Shown one piece after another: positions 8,717 through 16,859 of a stretch of 64,000 bases of DNA (the first letter of the stretch is position 1; each line of letters opens with the position of its first letter). The notes beneath the pieces are model-generated. The model was not told the origin of the DNA, searched no databases, and was given only the letters and a program-made list of their open reading frames with translations. The stretch is from JBAXAM01 sp964213355 (GTDB taxonomy: Bacteria > Pseudomonadota > Gammaproteobacteria > UBA9339). A program made the position numbers and the translations under genes. Location: positions 53,481-117,480 of the forward strand of contig CAXOVY010000029.1 in assembly GCA_964213355.1 (NCBI GenBank), given 5' to 3'.

Positions 8717-9748
8717 ATGAGCACAAAAACTTCAGAACTTGTTATCACAAGAGATAATCTTCTCAAAGACCTCGATAAGACACTTGTTGATTACCAAGTT
8801 GCTGCTTTGACAAAAAAAAGTGAACGCAACCTTTTTGACTATGTCACGAGCTCCAGCGAGATAAAGCTAGAGTATCAACCAACGGTTCTTTCCCCAAAAA
8901 AATTCCTTTTCCCTCAAGAAGAGGTAATTTTAGAATATACACCTGATGGTAAAATTAGCGCCAAAATAGACGCCAAGCCCTTGGTTTTGTTTGGTATTCG
9001 CCCTTGTGATTTAAATGGCTTTAAGGTGCTTTATGAAGCCTTTGCTGACGACCATGGCGACCCAAATTACTTGGCGAAGCTTGAACAGTCAATTATCATT
9101 GGTATCGATTGCAAAAAAATCTGTGATAAGAACGCTTTTTGTTTTAAAGTTGGATCGCAGAATGCCCTTGGTGGTTTTGATATCATGCTCTACGAACTTG
9201 GCAATGACTACGCCATTGAGATCGCCAGTGAAAAAGGTCGTAAATTTATTGCCAAGTATTTGACCACAAGCAAAGCCCGCGGCGATGAAATCGCTACTTT
9301 CCAGGCAGAGAAAGACTCTTGTTTTAGCAAAGAAATCCTTTTTAAAAATCTAGAAAAATTTCCGGAAATTTTCGAACAAAACACACGCCACCCAGTTTGG
9401 GAGCAAGAGGGATCACGCTGTTTAAGTTGTGGTTCATGCATAATGGTATGCCCAACTTGCTATTGCTTTGATGTCAAAGACGAATGGAACTTGAACCTTA
9501 AACAAGGTGAGCGCATTCGCAAGTGGGATGCCTGCATGGTAAGTTCTTTTGCTACCATTGGTAGTGGCGAAAACTTTCGCCATAGCGCCACTACCAGACT
9601 ACACCATCGCATCGACCGCAAGTTTAATTTTTTAATGAAGAAACACGGCCAATCCGTTTGTGTTGGTTGCGGCCGATGTGTACGAGCGTGTCTCGCAGAA
9701 ATTAGTCCTAAAAAAATCGCTGCAACTATTAACAACGAAGTTGTGTAG
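8717..9748 (+). CDS. hydB: [NiFe] hydrogenase (sulfhydrogenase type) beta subunit, Fe-S protein
   Basis: Electron-transfer subunit of a cytosolic group 3b-type [NiFe] hydrogenase. It passes electrons between the small subunit and the flavin subunit through two [4Fe-4S] clusters. The ligands are visible as CLSCGSCIMVCPTC (about residues 238-251) and CVGCGRCVRACLAE (about 316-329). The N-terminal part has the family motif FGIRPCDLNGF. An ATG at 8708 overlaps AAGGA; the ATG at 8717 sits eight bases after it and is preferred. The next gene follows within 20 bases, in the canonical order beta-gamma-delta-alpha. Confidence 0.9.
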   Translation: MSTKTSELVITRDNLLKDLDKTLVDYQVAALTKKSERNLFDYVTSSSEIKLEYQPTVLSPKKFLFPQEEVILEYTPDGKISAKIDAKPLVLFGIRPCDLNGFKVLYEAFADDHGDPNYLAKLEQSIIIGIDCKKICDKNAFCFKVGSQNALGGFDIMLYELGNDYAIEIASEKGRKFIAKYLTTSKARGDEIATFQAEKDSCFSKEILFKNLEKFPEIFEQNTRHPVWEQEGSRCLSCGSCIMVCPTCYCFDVKDEWNLNLKQGERIRKWDACMVSSFATIGSGENFRHSATTRLHHRIDRKFNFLMKKHGQSVCVGCGRCVRACLAEISPKKIAATINNEVV

Positions 9749-9762
9749 CTATGGAGAAAAGA

Positions 9763-10623
9763 ATGAGAAACAAATTAAATTTACAAGAAAAAAACCCTAA
9801 TCTTTATCTTCCCGAACGGGCAAAAATTTTGAAGATTAAGAGTCTTTCTGATAAAGAAAAATTTTTTGAGTTTGAATTGCTTGATCGGAAAACTTCAGGA
9901 CACCTTCCTGGGCAGTTTTTTCAAGTTTCAATTCTTGGTATTGGCGAAGCTCCAATATCGATTACTTCTCCTCCAAGCAATAATAATCGATTCGAAATGA
10001 GCGTGCGAGCAATTGGTGATATTACTACCAAGCTCCACACTTTGAACGCGGGTGATATTGTTTATGTCCGGGGGCCTTTTGGTAATGGTTTTACTGAAGC
10101 CACAACCAATCGTATGCTTAATAAACACTTACTTTTTATTATGGGAGGTATTGGTTATTTTCCACTACGTTCTTTGCTCAACAAGGTAGTCCCGGAGCGT
10201 GAAAAATATAAAAAGATTTCAGTTCTTTATGGCTGTAAAACACCAAAAGAGAGGATGTACCCAGAAGAGCTAGCCAAACTTGCAAAAATCGGCGGCAATG
10301 TTGAGTTGCTTGAAACCGTAGATCGCGCTGAAGGTGACTGGAAAGGTAATTGTGGAGTTATTACTACTTTAATTCCCAAAGTCGATTTTGATCCAAACAA
10401 TACGATTGCAGTTATTGTCGGACCACCAATCATGTACAAATTCGTACTGAAGTCTTTACTCGAAAAGAACATGCCGAAAGAAAATATTTATATGGATATG
10501 GAACGTCGAATGAAATGTGGCGTTGGCAAATGCGGTCATTGTCAAATGGGCGGCGTTTATGTTTGCCAAGAAGGTCCGGTGTTTAATTATGCAGAGGTTG
10601 AAAAGAATGAGGAGTTATTCTAA
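9763..10623 (+). CDS. hydG: [NiFe] hydrogenase gamma subunit, FAD/NAD(P)-binding
   Basis: Flavin subunit that exchanges electrons with NAD(P)H, of the ferredoxin-reductase/PyrK-like family. Residues about 75-85 (EAPISITSPP) are the flavin-binding strand. VRGPFGNGF and the FIMGGIGYFPLRSL glycine-rich loop belong to the nucleotide-binding half. The C-terminus binds a [2Fe-2S] cluster through CGVGKCGHCQ and the later VCQEGPVF. An ATG at 9751 has no ribosome binding site, whereas the one at 9763 has GGAG six bases before it, so the shorter start is chosen. The gene ends overlapping the small-subunit ATG, which implies translational coupling. This hydG is the sulfhydrogenase gene, not the radical SAM maturase of the same name. 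Confidence 0.88.
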   Translation: MRNKLNLQEKNPNLYLPERAKILKIKSLSDKEKFFEFELLDRKTSGHLPGQFFQVSILGIGEAPISITSPPSNNNRFEMSVRAIGDITTKLHTLNAGDIVYVRGPFGNGFTEATTNRMLNKHLLFIMGGIGYFPLRSLLNKVVPEREKYKKISVLYGCKTPKERMYPEELAKLAKIGGNVELLETVDRAEGDWKGNCGVITTLIPKVDFDPNNTIAVIVGPPIMYKFVLKSLLEKNMPKENIYMDMERRMKCGVGKCGHCQMGGVYVCQEGPVFNYAEVEKNEELF

Positions 10624-11381
10624 TGGCTACTAAACCAAAGGTTGCGTTTTTTGATTTTTCCTGCTGCGAAGGTTGTCAGCTTGCGGTAATTGATTTAGCT
10701 CCAGAACAATTACTAGATTTACTTGCGGTAATTGATATTGTTGAATTTCGGGAAGCGATCAGTGAAAAATCAGACAGCTATGACATTGCTATTGTTGAAG
10801 GTTCAGTCACCCGCGACTCTGATATACCACGATTAAAAAAGATTCGTGATACCGCAAAAATTTTAATTACCTTGGGGGCTTGCTCAACCATTGCAGGCAT
10901 CAATGCTTTGAAAAATTTTCAACCTAAAGAGCAATACCAAAAAAATGTCTATCCAGACGATCCCACTAAGTATGAAACTACTACAGCCCGCGCAATTGAT
11001 GAAATTGTCAAAGTTGATGCCATTGTACCTGGTTGTCCAATTGACACCGGTGAATTTGTGCGCATCGTAAAAAACTTGGTTTTAGGCAAAAAATCAGACC
11101 TACCCACTTATCCGGTTTGTATTGAGTGTAAAATGAAAGAAAATACTTGTGTCTATGAAAAAGGCATCCAGTGTTTGGGGCCAATAATTCGTGCTGGTTG
11201 TGGTGCGCGTTGCCCAAGTAATGGCGGTTATTGTTTTGGTTGTCGTGGTGTTATTCCAGAACCAAACCTTAAAAGCCAACAGGATATCATGCAAAAATAT
11301 AATCTTACTTTTGACCAGATGAAAAACAAATTGAAACTATTTTTAGAGCGTAATAAGGAGGTATTCCCAGATGGCAAATAA
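10623..11381 (+). CDS. hydD: [NiFe] hydrogenase small (delta) subunit
   Basis: Small subunit that carries the Fe-S relay to the Ni-Fe site. The proximal cluster ligands are visible as CCEGCQL near the N-terminus, GACST and PGCPIDTGE. A further cysteine set, CIECKMKENTC and later ARCPS...CFGCRG, would bind the medial and distal clusters of group 3 enzymes. There is no twin-arginine signal, so the enzyme stays in the cytoplasm, as expected for group 3. The length (252 residues) fits. The start overlaps the stop of the gamma subunit by one base and the gene overlaps the large subunit by 11 bases. Confidence 0.92.
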   Translation: MATKPKVAFFDFSCCEGCQLAVIDLAPEQLLDLLAVIDIVEFREAISEKSDSYDIAIVEGSVTRDSDIPRLKKIRDTAKILITLGACSTIAGINALKNFQPKEQYQKNVYPDDPTKYETTTARAIDEIVKVDAIVPGCPIDTGEFVRIVKNLVLGKKSDLPTYPVCIECKMKENTCVYEKGIQCLGPIIRAGCGARCPSNGGYCFGCRGVIPEPNLKSQQDIMQKYNLTFDQMKNKLKLFLERNKEVFPDGK

Positions 11382-12660
11382 TATCCATGTTGATGTACAC
11401 CATATCACTCGTGTTGAAGGTCATGGGAATATCAAAGTCGACATTCAAGAAGGCATTATTAAAGAATGCAAGCTTGAAATTGTTGAAGCTCCTCGGTTTT
11501 TTGAAGCAATGCTTAAAGGGCGGCATTTTGATGAAGCAGCCTTGATAATAAGCCGTATTTGCGGCATTTGCTCAGTAGGGCACCAACTTGCTTCTGTTGT
11601 CGCAACTGAAGATGCATTTAACATCAGGATTTCCACCCAAGAAAAATTATTGCGCCGGTTGCTCAACTGCGGCGAGTACTTTGAAAGTCATGTGCTGCAT
11701 ATTTATTTTTTGGCAGTACCAGACTTTGTTGGTGCTAAATCAGTGCTACCCCTAGTAAATACACACAAAGATGTGGTAATTCAAGCCTTAAAGTTGAAAC
11801 GTTTAGGACATTATATAGGCGATATTATTGGTGGCAGATTGATACACCCGATTAGTCTGTATCCCAAAGCCATGACTAAAATTCCAACTAAAGCACAACT
11901 GGAAGATATTATTACTAAGCTCAAAGATGCCCAAAACGAGTTAAGAACAGCTATTAAAGTTCTAAAAACTTTGAAACTACCGAAATTTGAACGTGAGACA
12001 GAATATGTTTCGCTTTATAAAAAAGGCGACTATGCCCTGCTTGAAGGTAATATCTATTCGAGCGATACGGGAGAATCTTCTTATAAAAATTATCGCGATT
12101 TTACTAATGAATACCTGATTGATCATTCAACTGCAAAAAGGGTAAAACATAAGCGTGATTCATTGATGGTAGGCGCGCTTGCGCGTTTTAACAATAGTCA
12201 TCAATGGTTATCCAATAGTGCCAAAGAAGTTGCAGAGGAACTTGGTCTAAAAGCACCTTGTTATAATACCTATATGATCACTGTGGCACAATTTGTAGAG
12301 TTATTCCATATTGCAGATGATGCAATTGCCGCAGCCGAAGCATTGCTAAATACAAAAATTGAGATAGAAGATCGTAAATTCCCAGTCAAAACTGGAACTG
12401 GTGTTGGTGCAGTTGAAGTACCTCGCGGTATTCTTTATCATGAATATACCTATAACGATAAGGGGCTAATGGAAAAAGCAAATTGTATTATTCCAACCGG
12501 GCAAAACCTTAATAACATCGAAGATGACTTCCGCGCATTATTGCCAACAATCTTAGATAAATCAAAAGAAGAAATTACGTTACTGCTTGAGATGATGGTA
12601 CGAGCTTATGATCCATGCATTTCGTGCTCAACTCATATTCTCGATGTTGAGTTTGTTTAA
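11371..12660 (+). CDS. hydA: [NiFe] hydrogenase large (alpha) subunit
   Basis: Catalytic subunit holding the Ni-Fe(CN)2CO centre. Both cysteine pairs are present: RICGICSVGH near residue 64 and DPCISCSTH at the C-terminus. The residues after the final His (ILDVEFV) form a short C-terminal extension that a maturation protease would remove, and such a protease is encoded next. The start ATG at 11371 has AAGGAGG upstream inside the small-subunit gene. The sequence pattern and the gene order beta-gamma-delta-alpha point to group 3b, the bidirectional NADP-linked sulfhydrogenase type. Subgroup assignment is by pattern, not by tree. Confidence 0.94.
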   Translation: MANNIHVDVHHITRVEGHGNIKVDIQEGIIKECKLEIVEAPRFFEAMLKGRHFDEAALIISRICGICSVGHQLASVVATEDAFNIRISTQEKLLRRLLNCGEYFESHVLHIYFLAVPDFVGAKSVLPLVNTHKDVVIQALKLKRLGHYIGDIIGGRLIHPISLYPKAMTKIPTKAQLEDIITKLKDAQNELRTAIKVLKTLKLPKFERETEYVSLYKKGDYALLEGNIYSSDTGESSYKNYRDFTNEYLIDHSTAKRVKHKRDSLMVGALARFNNSHQWLSNSAKEVAEELGLKAPCYNTYMITVAQFVELFHIADDAIAAAEALLNTKIEIEDRKFPVKTGTGVGAVEVPRGILYHEYTYNDKGLMEKANCIIPTGQNLNNIEDDFRALLPTILDKSKEEITLLLEMMVRAYDPCISCSTHILDVEFV

Positions 12661-12690
12661 TTCGTAATCCAGTAGATACTTTTTAAACTT

Positions 12691-12719
12691 TCGCCTCATT
12701 AAAAATGGGGCGATTTTTT
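12691..12719 (+). terminator. Terminator-like hairpin abutting the protease start codon
   Basis: TCGCCTCAT (12691-12699) pairs with ATGGGGCGA (12705-12713) with one G-T pair, followed by six T (12714-12719). This is an intrinsic terminator by shape. The ATG of the protease gene begins at 12720, directly after the T-run, and GGGG at 12707-12710 is the only purine-rich stretch near that start. The hairpin could reduce expression of maturation genes relative to structural genes or hide the ribosome binding site. Confidence 0.7.
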
Positions 12720-13169
12720 ATGAACCCTAAAATTCTAGTTATTGGTGTCGGCAATCCTTTTCGCCACGATGATGGTATCGGTCCTGCAATAATAAAAATT
12801 CTGCAAGCAGAAGATAATCAGGATTTTGTTCTTATTGATGGGGGCACCGATGGTTTGGCTTTACTTGACCAGTTGACGGGGTATGAAGAGGCAATTATAG
12901 TTGACGCGGTGCAAATGATGGCAAATCCTGGTATTGTTAAATCGTTTACACCAGCGGAAGCTAAAATAAATATTAAAAGTGATGTATTATCTACCCATGG
13001 ACTTGGTTTGGCTGAAATGCTTAAGTTGGTGGAAGAATTAAATATTAAAACTAAAATAAGAATTATTGGCATTCAACCTAAGGATATTAGTTTTGGTGAA
13101 GGTTTGAGTGATAAAATAAAAAATCAAATTCCAGAAATTTTAAAATTGATTAAACAAAAAAACACATGA
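12720..13169 (+). CDS. Hydrogenase maturation protease (HycI/HyaD family)
   Basis: Nickel-dependent endopeptidase that trims the large subunit after Ni insertion. It has GVGNPFRHDDGIG at the N-terminus, with the metal-binding acidic residue in that motif, DGGTDGLALLD and DAVQMMA in the middle, and STHGLGLAEM, all typical of family M52. An upstream ATG at 12705 lies inside the terminator-like hairpin stem; MNPKILVIGVGN at 12720 matches the usual family start. It overlaps the next gene by four bases (ATGA), so the two are coupled. Confidence 0.92.
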   Translation: MNPKILVIGVGNPFRHDDGIGPAIIKILQAEDNQDFVLIDGGTDGLALLDQLTGYEEAIIVDAVQMMANPGIVKSFTPAEAKINIKSDVLSTHGLGLAEMLKLVEELNIKTKIRIIGIQPKDISFGEGLSDKIKNQIPEILKLIKQKNT

Positions 13170-13885
13170 ACACACACGCCACAGTTTTCCTATTGCTATC
13201 CGCCTTATCAGTTGGTTTTATTCATACTCTATTTGGGCCAGACCATTACATCCCATTTATCGTTTTGGCAAAATCGCGAAAATGGTCAATAACAAAAACA
13301 GTTGTAATCACAACGCTATGTGGCATCGGGCATGTTTTATCTGCTGTAGTTTTAGGCGTTGTTGCCATTTCAATTGGCATGACTCTAAGTAAGCTTAATT
13401 TCATTGAATCATTTCGTGGTGAAATTGCCGCATGGCTCTTAATTGGCTTTGGCTTTGCCTACTTTATTTGGGGAGTGCGTAGCGCCATTAAAAATAGAAA
13501 ACATACCCATATCCACATGCATGCCGATGGTACCAAACATATCCACGATCATGGACATTGCTATGAACATGCTCACATGCACGCAAAAAAAAGCTTAAAA
13601 GAACTAACGCCATGGGTGCTTTTTATAATTTTTATTTTGGGACCATGTGAACCATTAATTCCTTTGATTATGTATCCAGCCATTCAAAAATCCATCCTAA
13701 ATGTTTTTTTAATAACATTGGTTTTTGGTTTAGGGACATTATTTGTTATGTTGGCTACAGTACTGGCTTCAGTTTATGGTGCTAAAAAATTGCTCCAATT
13801 TCCATTAATTGAGCGCTACGGCAATGCGATGGCTGGCAGTGTCATTTGCGGTTGTGGACTCGCAATCAAATTTTTGGGTATTTAG
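13166..13885 (+). CDS. His-rich metal transporter, probably nickel for the hydrogenase
   Basis: Inner-membrane protein of 239 residues with about six hydrophobic segments. The first has HTLFGPDHYIPF, which resembles the His/Asp metal signature of NicO/UreH-type nickel and cobalt transporters. A cytoplasmic loop near residues 112-138 is packed with histidines (HTHIHMHADG, HIHDHGHCYEHAHMH). A second signature-like stretch is GPCEPLIP. It is translationally coupled to the hydrogenase protease and followed directly by the HypC-HydE fusion, so nickel supply to the hydrogenase is the likely role. Substrate is inferred from context. Confidence 0.8.
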   Translation: MNTHATVFLLLSALSVGFIHTLFGPDHYIPFIVLAKSRKWSITKTVVITTLCGIGHVLSAVVLGVVAISIGMTLSKLNFIESFRGEIAAWLLIGFGFAYFIWGVRSAIKNRKHTHIHMHADGTKHIHDHGHCYEHAHMHAKKSLKELTPWVLFIIFILGPCEPLIPLIMYPAIQKSILNVFLITLVFGLGTLFVMLATVLASVYGAKKLLQFPLIERYGNAMAGSVICGCGLAIKFLGI

Positions 13886-15184
13886 ATGTGCTATGCAATT
13901 CCTGCAAAATTAATATCAATTGATGGTCAAACCGGAACTATCGATTACTTCGGTGAAAAGCGTAAAATTCTGCTTGATCTCAATGATCTCAAAACAGGTG
14001 ATTATGTTTATGCCCAAGGTGGAGTATTAGTACGAAAAATTCCCAAAAAAGATGCTCTTGAGATTCTGGATCATTGGAAAGATATCTTCTTTGAGCTAAA
14101 AAAAACAGATGCTGCTTTAGCAAAAATTGACCAAAGTAAGCTTTCACCTAATGCCCTAGCCGTTTTACAAAAAATTAACTTACGCAAATCTCTGACAAAA
14201 AAAGAAATGCTGGCACTCCTTGAGTTGAAAGACCCACAAGAACTTAAGGTTCTATATGAAATTGCCAATAATGTCAGGCAACGTGAACATGGCAATGCTA
14301 GTTGCGTACATGGAATAATAGAATTTTCTAATCATTGCCATAATAATTGTTATTATTGTGGTATTCGCAATGAACGTGATTTGCCTCGTTATCGCATGAG
14401 CATTAAAGAAATTATTACAGCAGCAAAAGATGCTGTTAACAAACACGGCTTCAAGGCCTTGGTTTTACAATCTGGCGAAGACTTATGGTATGACGATGCT
14501 AAACTTACAACAATCGTTAAAGCAATACGCAAGATGGGAGTTTTGGTTTTTGTAAGCCTCGGTTCGCGCAGTAAGAAAACCTATCGCAAATTGTATGATG
14601 CTGGTGCAAGAGCCGCATTGATGCGTTTTGAAACTTCTAACAAGGACATTTTTGCAAAACTACGTCCAGGGACTAATCTTGATGACAGAATTGAGCTGAT
14701 TAAATATCTTAAAGAAATAGGCTATGTGCTTGCAACTGGTTTTATAATTGGTCTCCCCGAAGAAACTTATGAAGACATTGTAAATAATATTTTGCTCGCA
14801 AAATATTTGGCACCGGACATGTATTCTTTTGGACCTTTGCTGCCAGCGAGTGATACACCACTAAGTAATATGTTTGAAACGGATATACCCGAGCAATTTG
14901 TGAATTTGGTTTTAAAAACCATAGCTGTAGCACGATTTGTCGATAGTGGCTCCAATATTTTGGTAACAACTGCTTTAGAAACATTGGATAAAAATGCCAA
15001 AAAAGAAGCATTGTTGGCTGGAGCCAATTCAATGATGATTAATATTACACCAGCAAAATATAGACAACTTTACGCAATTTATGACAACAAGGCCGATTTA
15101 GAAAAAGAAATCACGCAAAGCATTCAAGAAACTGTTGAATTGTTATATAAATTAGGTAGAGCGCCAACTGACATAGGAGTCTAA
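13886..15184 (+). CDS. HypC-HydE fusion: hydrogenase maturation chaperone joined to radical SAM enzyme
   Basis: Residues 1 to about 75 are a HypC/HupF domain with the essential Cys2 (MCYAIPAKL) and the GDYVYAQGGV strand. The His usually found in that strand is Gln here. From about residue 90 onward the protein matches HydE, the radical SAM maturase of [FeFe] hydrogenases: GIIEFSNHCHNNCYYCGIRN with the CxxxCxxC cluster motif (about residues 151-158), LQSGED, GLPEETYEDI, and TTALETLDK. No [FeFe] hydrogenase, HydF or maturase HydG is in the window, while a complete [NiFe] hydrogenase is directly upstream. The fusion suggests that the radical SAM part serves [NiFe] centre assembly. ATG at 13886 follows the transporter stop directly. 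Confidence 0.88.
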   Translation: MCYAIPAKLISIDGQTGTIDYFGEKRKILLDLNDLKTGDYVYAQGGVLVRKIPKKDALEILDHWKDIFFELKKTDAALAKIDQSKLSPNALAVLQKINLRKSLTKKEMLALLELKDPQELKVLYEIANNVRQREHGNASCVHGIIEFSNHCHNNCYYCGIRNERDLPRYRMSIKEIITAAKDAVNKHGFKALVLQSGEDLWYDDAKLTTIVKAIRKMGVLVFVSLGSRSKKTYRKLYDAGARAALMRFETSNKDIFAKLRPGTNLDDRIELIKYLKEIGYVLATGFIIGLPEETYEDIVNNILLAKYLAPDMYSFGPLLPASDTPLSNMFETDIPEQFVNLVLKTIAVARFVDSGSNILVTTALETLDKNAKKEALLAGANSMMINITPAKYRQLYAIYDNKADLEKEITQSIQETVELLYKLGRAPTDIGV

Positions 15185-15209
15185 AAAATAATGCATAAAA
15201 AAAACGATT

Positions 15210-15350
15210 TTTTAGGACTCGGCATCGATAGACCCAGGCAGTTTGGGAATCCTGCTAGGCGGCAAGGAGAGAGAAGCAGGAGTGCACTACTCGTGCATGA
15301 CTGCTTCGAGCGATGTAGCCAACAACGCCGAAAACCAAAATGCGAAGGGT
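15210..15350. other. GC-richer segment before dapF, possible inserted repeat
   Basis: This stretch is richer in G and C than its neighbours and lies between the HypC-HydE stop and the conserved start of dapF. It stays in frame with dapF back to ATG at 15191, but the 54 extra residues have no counterpart in DapF. It contains an imperfect stem-loop, GCAG..TGCAC (within 15272-15283) with GTGCA..CTGC (within 15293-15304). It could be a dispersed palindromic element or a leader RNA. I cannot test whether it recurs elsewhere. Confidence 0.35.
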
Positions 15351-15352
15351 AT

Positions 15353-16192
15353 ATTCCATTTACTAAAATGCAAGGCCTAGGCAACGACTTTGTTGTCATT
15401 GATGCAGTGACGCACAATATTTCGCTATCTGCAGAATCAATCCGCAAAATATCCGATCGCCATTTTGGAGTTGGCTGTGACCAAGTTTTAGTGCTTGAAC
15501 CACCAACCGCCGAGCAGTTAAGCGTTGATTTTACTTATCGCATTTTCAATGCTGATGGCAGCGAAGCTGGGCAATGTGGTAATGGTATAAGATGTCTAGC
15601 CAAATTCATAGCAGAACGTGGACTCTGCCATAAACGTGACTTAGCTTTTGCAACAAAATCCTGTAAGATGCAAACCCATTTAGAAAATGATGGCCAGGTA
15701 ACAGTTACCATCGGCAGTCCAATTTTTGAGCCAAAAGATATACCTTTGGTAGCAGAAAAAAAAGCTTTACGCTATAATCTACCGATCGCAGGTTATGGGG
15801 AAATTGAAATAGGAGCCGTATCTGTCGGCAATCCGCATGCGGTGGTTTTGCTGGATGGCAATGCTGCTGATTATATCGTAGCATTAGGACCTCTTATTTC
15901 CAATAGCAAGCATTTCCCCGAGAAAGTTAATGTAAATTTTATGCAAATTTTAAATCGCAAACAAATTGAACTGCGAGTTTATGAGCGTGGTAGTGGTGAA
16001 ACTTTAGCATGTGGGAGTGGTGCCTGTGCTGCAGTTGTTGTTGGTAAGTTATGGGGATTACTTGATTCTAGGGTTCTAGTAAAATTACTTGGCGGAGATC
16101 TTTTGATTAAATGGGATGAACACAACGATAATATTCAAATGACAGGACCAGCGGAACAAGTGTTTAATGGAGAAATAATTTTAGCGAGATAA
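15353..16192 (+). CDS. dapF: Diaminopimelate epimerase
   Basis: Converts LL- to meso-diaminopimelate for lysine and peptidoglycan synthesis. Both active-site cysteines are clear: GQCGNGIRC and ACGSGACA. The family normally begins a few residues before FTKMQGLGNDF. The nearest fitting codon is ATT at 15353 after GAAGGG, giving 279 residues, the usual length. The alternatives are ATG at 15368, which would remove the first strand, or ATG at 15191, which would add 54 unrelated residues. The body of the gene is certain; the start is not. It is followed by dksA after three bases. Confidence 0.9.
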   Translation: MPFTKMQGLGNDFVVIDAVTHNISLSAESIRKISDRHFGVGCDQVLVLEPPTAEQLSVDFTYRIFNADGSEAGQCGNGIRCLAKFIAERGLCHKRDLAFATKSCKMQTHLENDGQVTVTIGSPIFEPKDIPLVAEKKALRYNLPIAGYGEIEIGAVSVGNPHAVVLLDGNAADYIVALGPLISNSKHFPEKVNVNFMQILNRKQIELRVYERGSGETLACGSGACAAVVVGKLWGLLDSRVLVKLLGGDLLIKWDEHNDNIQMTGPAEQVFNGEIILAR

Positions 16193-16195
16193 TAT

Positions 16196-16849
16196 ATGAA
16201 AACTTCTAATAAAAAATCAAATAAAAAAGTTCAAAAAAAATTAGCGCTACCAAAAAAAATAAAAGCAAAAACTAAGATACAAACCAAGATCAAAACAAAA
16301 AAAGTATCACCAAAAATTAATAAAAAAACCAAGGTAAAAATAAAACAAGTGGCACCAAAAAATAAAATAACAACCCATAAACCTACGAAAAAAATTGTGA
16401 ACAAGAAACGCTCTTCAATAGAAGCAGTACTTGGCCCGATCGATGTACGACCATATTATTTTAAGAAAAACGAAGACTACATGAATAAAAAGCAACTTGC
16501 TCATTTTCAGGGAATTCTATTACAATGGAAAGAAGAGTTAATGAACGATGTTGATCGCACCATGCACCACATGAAAGACGAAGCATCTAATTATCCCGAC
16601 CCAGTTGATCGCGCTAGTCAAGAAGAGGAGTTTAGCCTGGAATTGCGCACCCGCGATCGCGAACGCAAACTACTCAAAAAAATCGACGAGACCTTGATGC
16701 GCATTAGTGACCAAGACTATGGTTATTGTGACGACTGCGGCACTGAGATCGGCATACGCCGCCTCGAAGCTCGCCCAACTGCAAACCAATGTATTGAATG
16801 TAAAACTATTGCAGAAATTAGAGAAAAACAAATCGGTGAAAACAACTAG
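16196..16849 (+). CDS. dksA: RNA polymerase-binding transcription factor DksA with Lys-rich N-terminal extension
   Basis: Binds the RNA polymerase secondary channel and works with ppGpp to tune rRNA and amino-acid promoters. The C-terminal 150 residues match E. coli DksA closely: QLAHFQGIL, the coiled-coil tip PDPVDRASQEEEFS with both Asp residues, and the C4 zinc finger CDDCGTEIGIRRLEARPTA...CIEC. The first about 75 residues are an added, very lysine-rich and low-complexity segment (many KKI and KTK runs). ATG at 16196 is the only start that includes it. An internal ATG at 16481 would remove conserved residues. It is in a row with dapF and lysS. Confidence 0.94.
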   Translation: MKTSNKKSNKKVQKKLALPKKIKAKTKIQTKIKTKKVSPKINKKTKVKIKQVAPKNKITTHKPTKKIVNKKRSSIEAVLGPIDVRPYYFKKNEDYMNKKQLAHFQGILLQWKEELMNDVDRTMHHMKDEASNYPDPVDRASQEEEFSLELRTRDRERKLLKKIDETLMRISDQDYGYCDDCGTEIGIRRLEARPTANQCIECKTIAEIREKQIGENN

Positions 16850-16859
16850 AAATGCATTT

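Noticed and set aside
10623..15184. An [FeFe] hydrogenase locus, because of the HydE homologue
   Set aside because: The hydrogenase genes have the CxxC pairs of [NiFe] large and small subunits, and no H-cluster motif, HydF or radical SAM HydG is seen.
16707..16859. Longer start for lysS inside dksA
   Set aside because: The region is the dksA zinc finger in another frame; LysS homology begins at ATG 16860.
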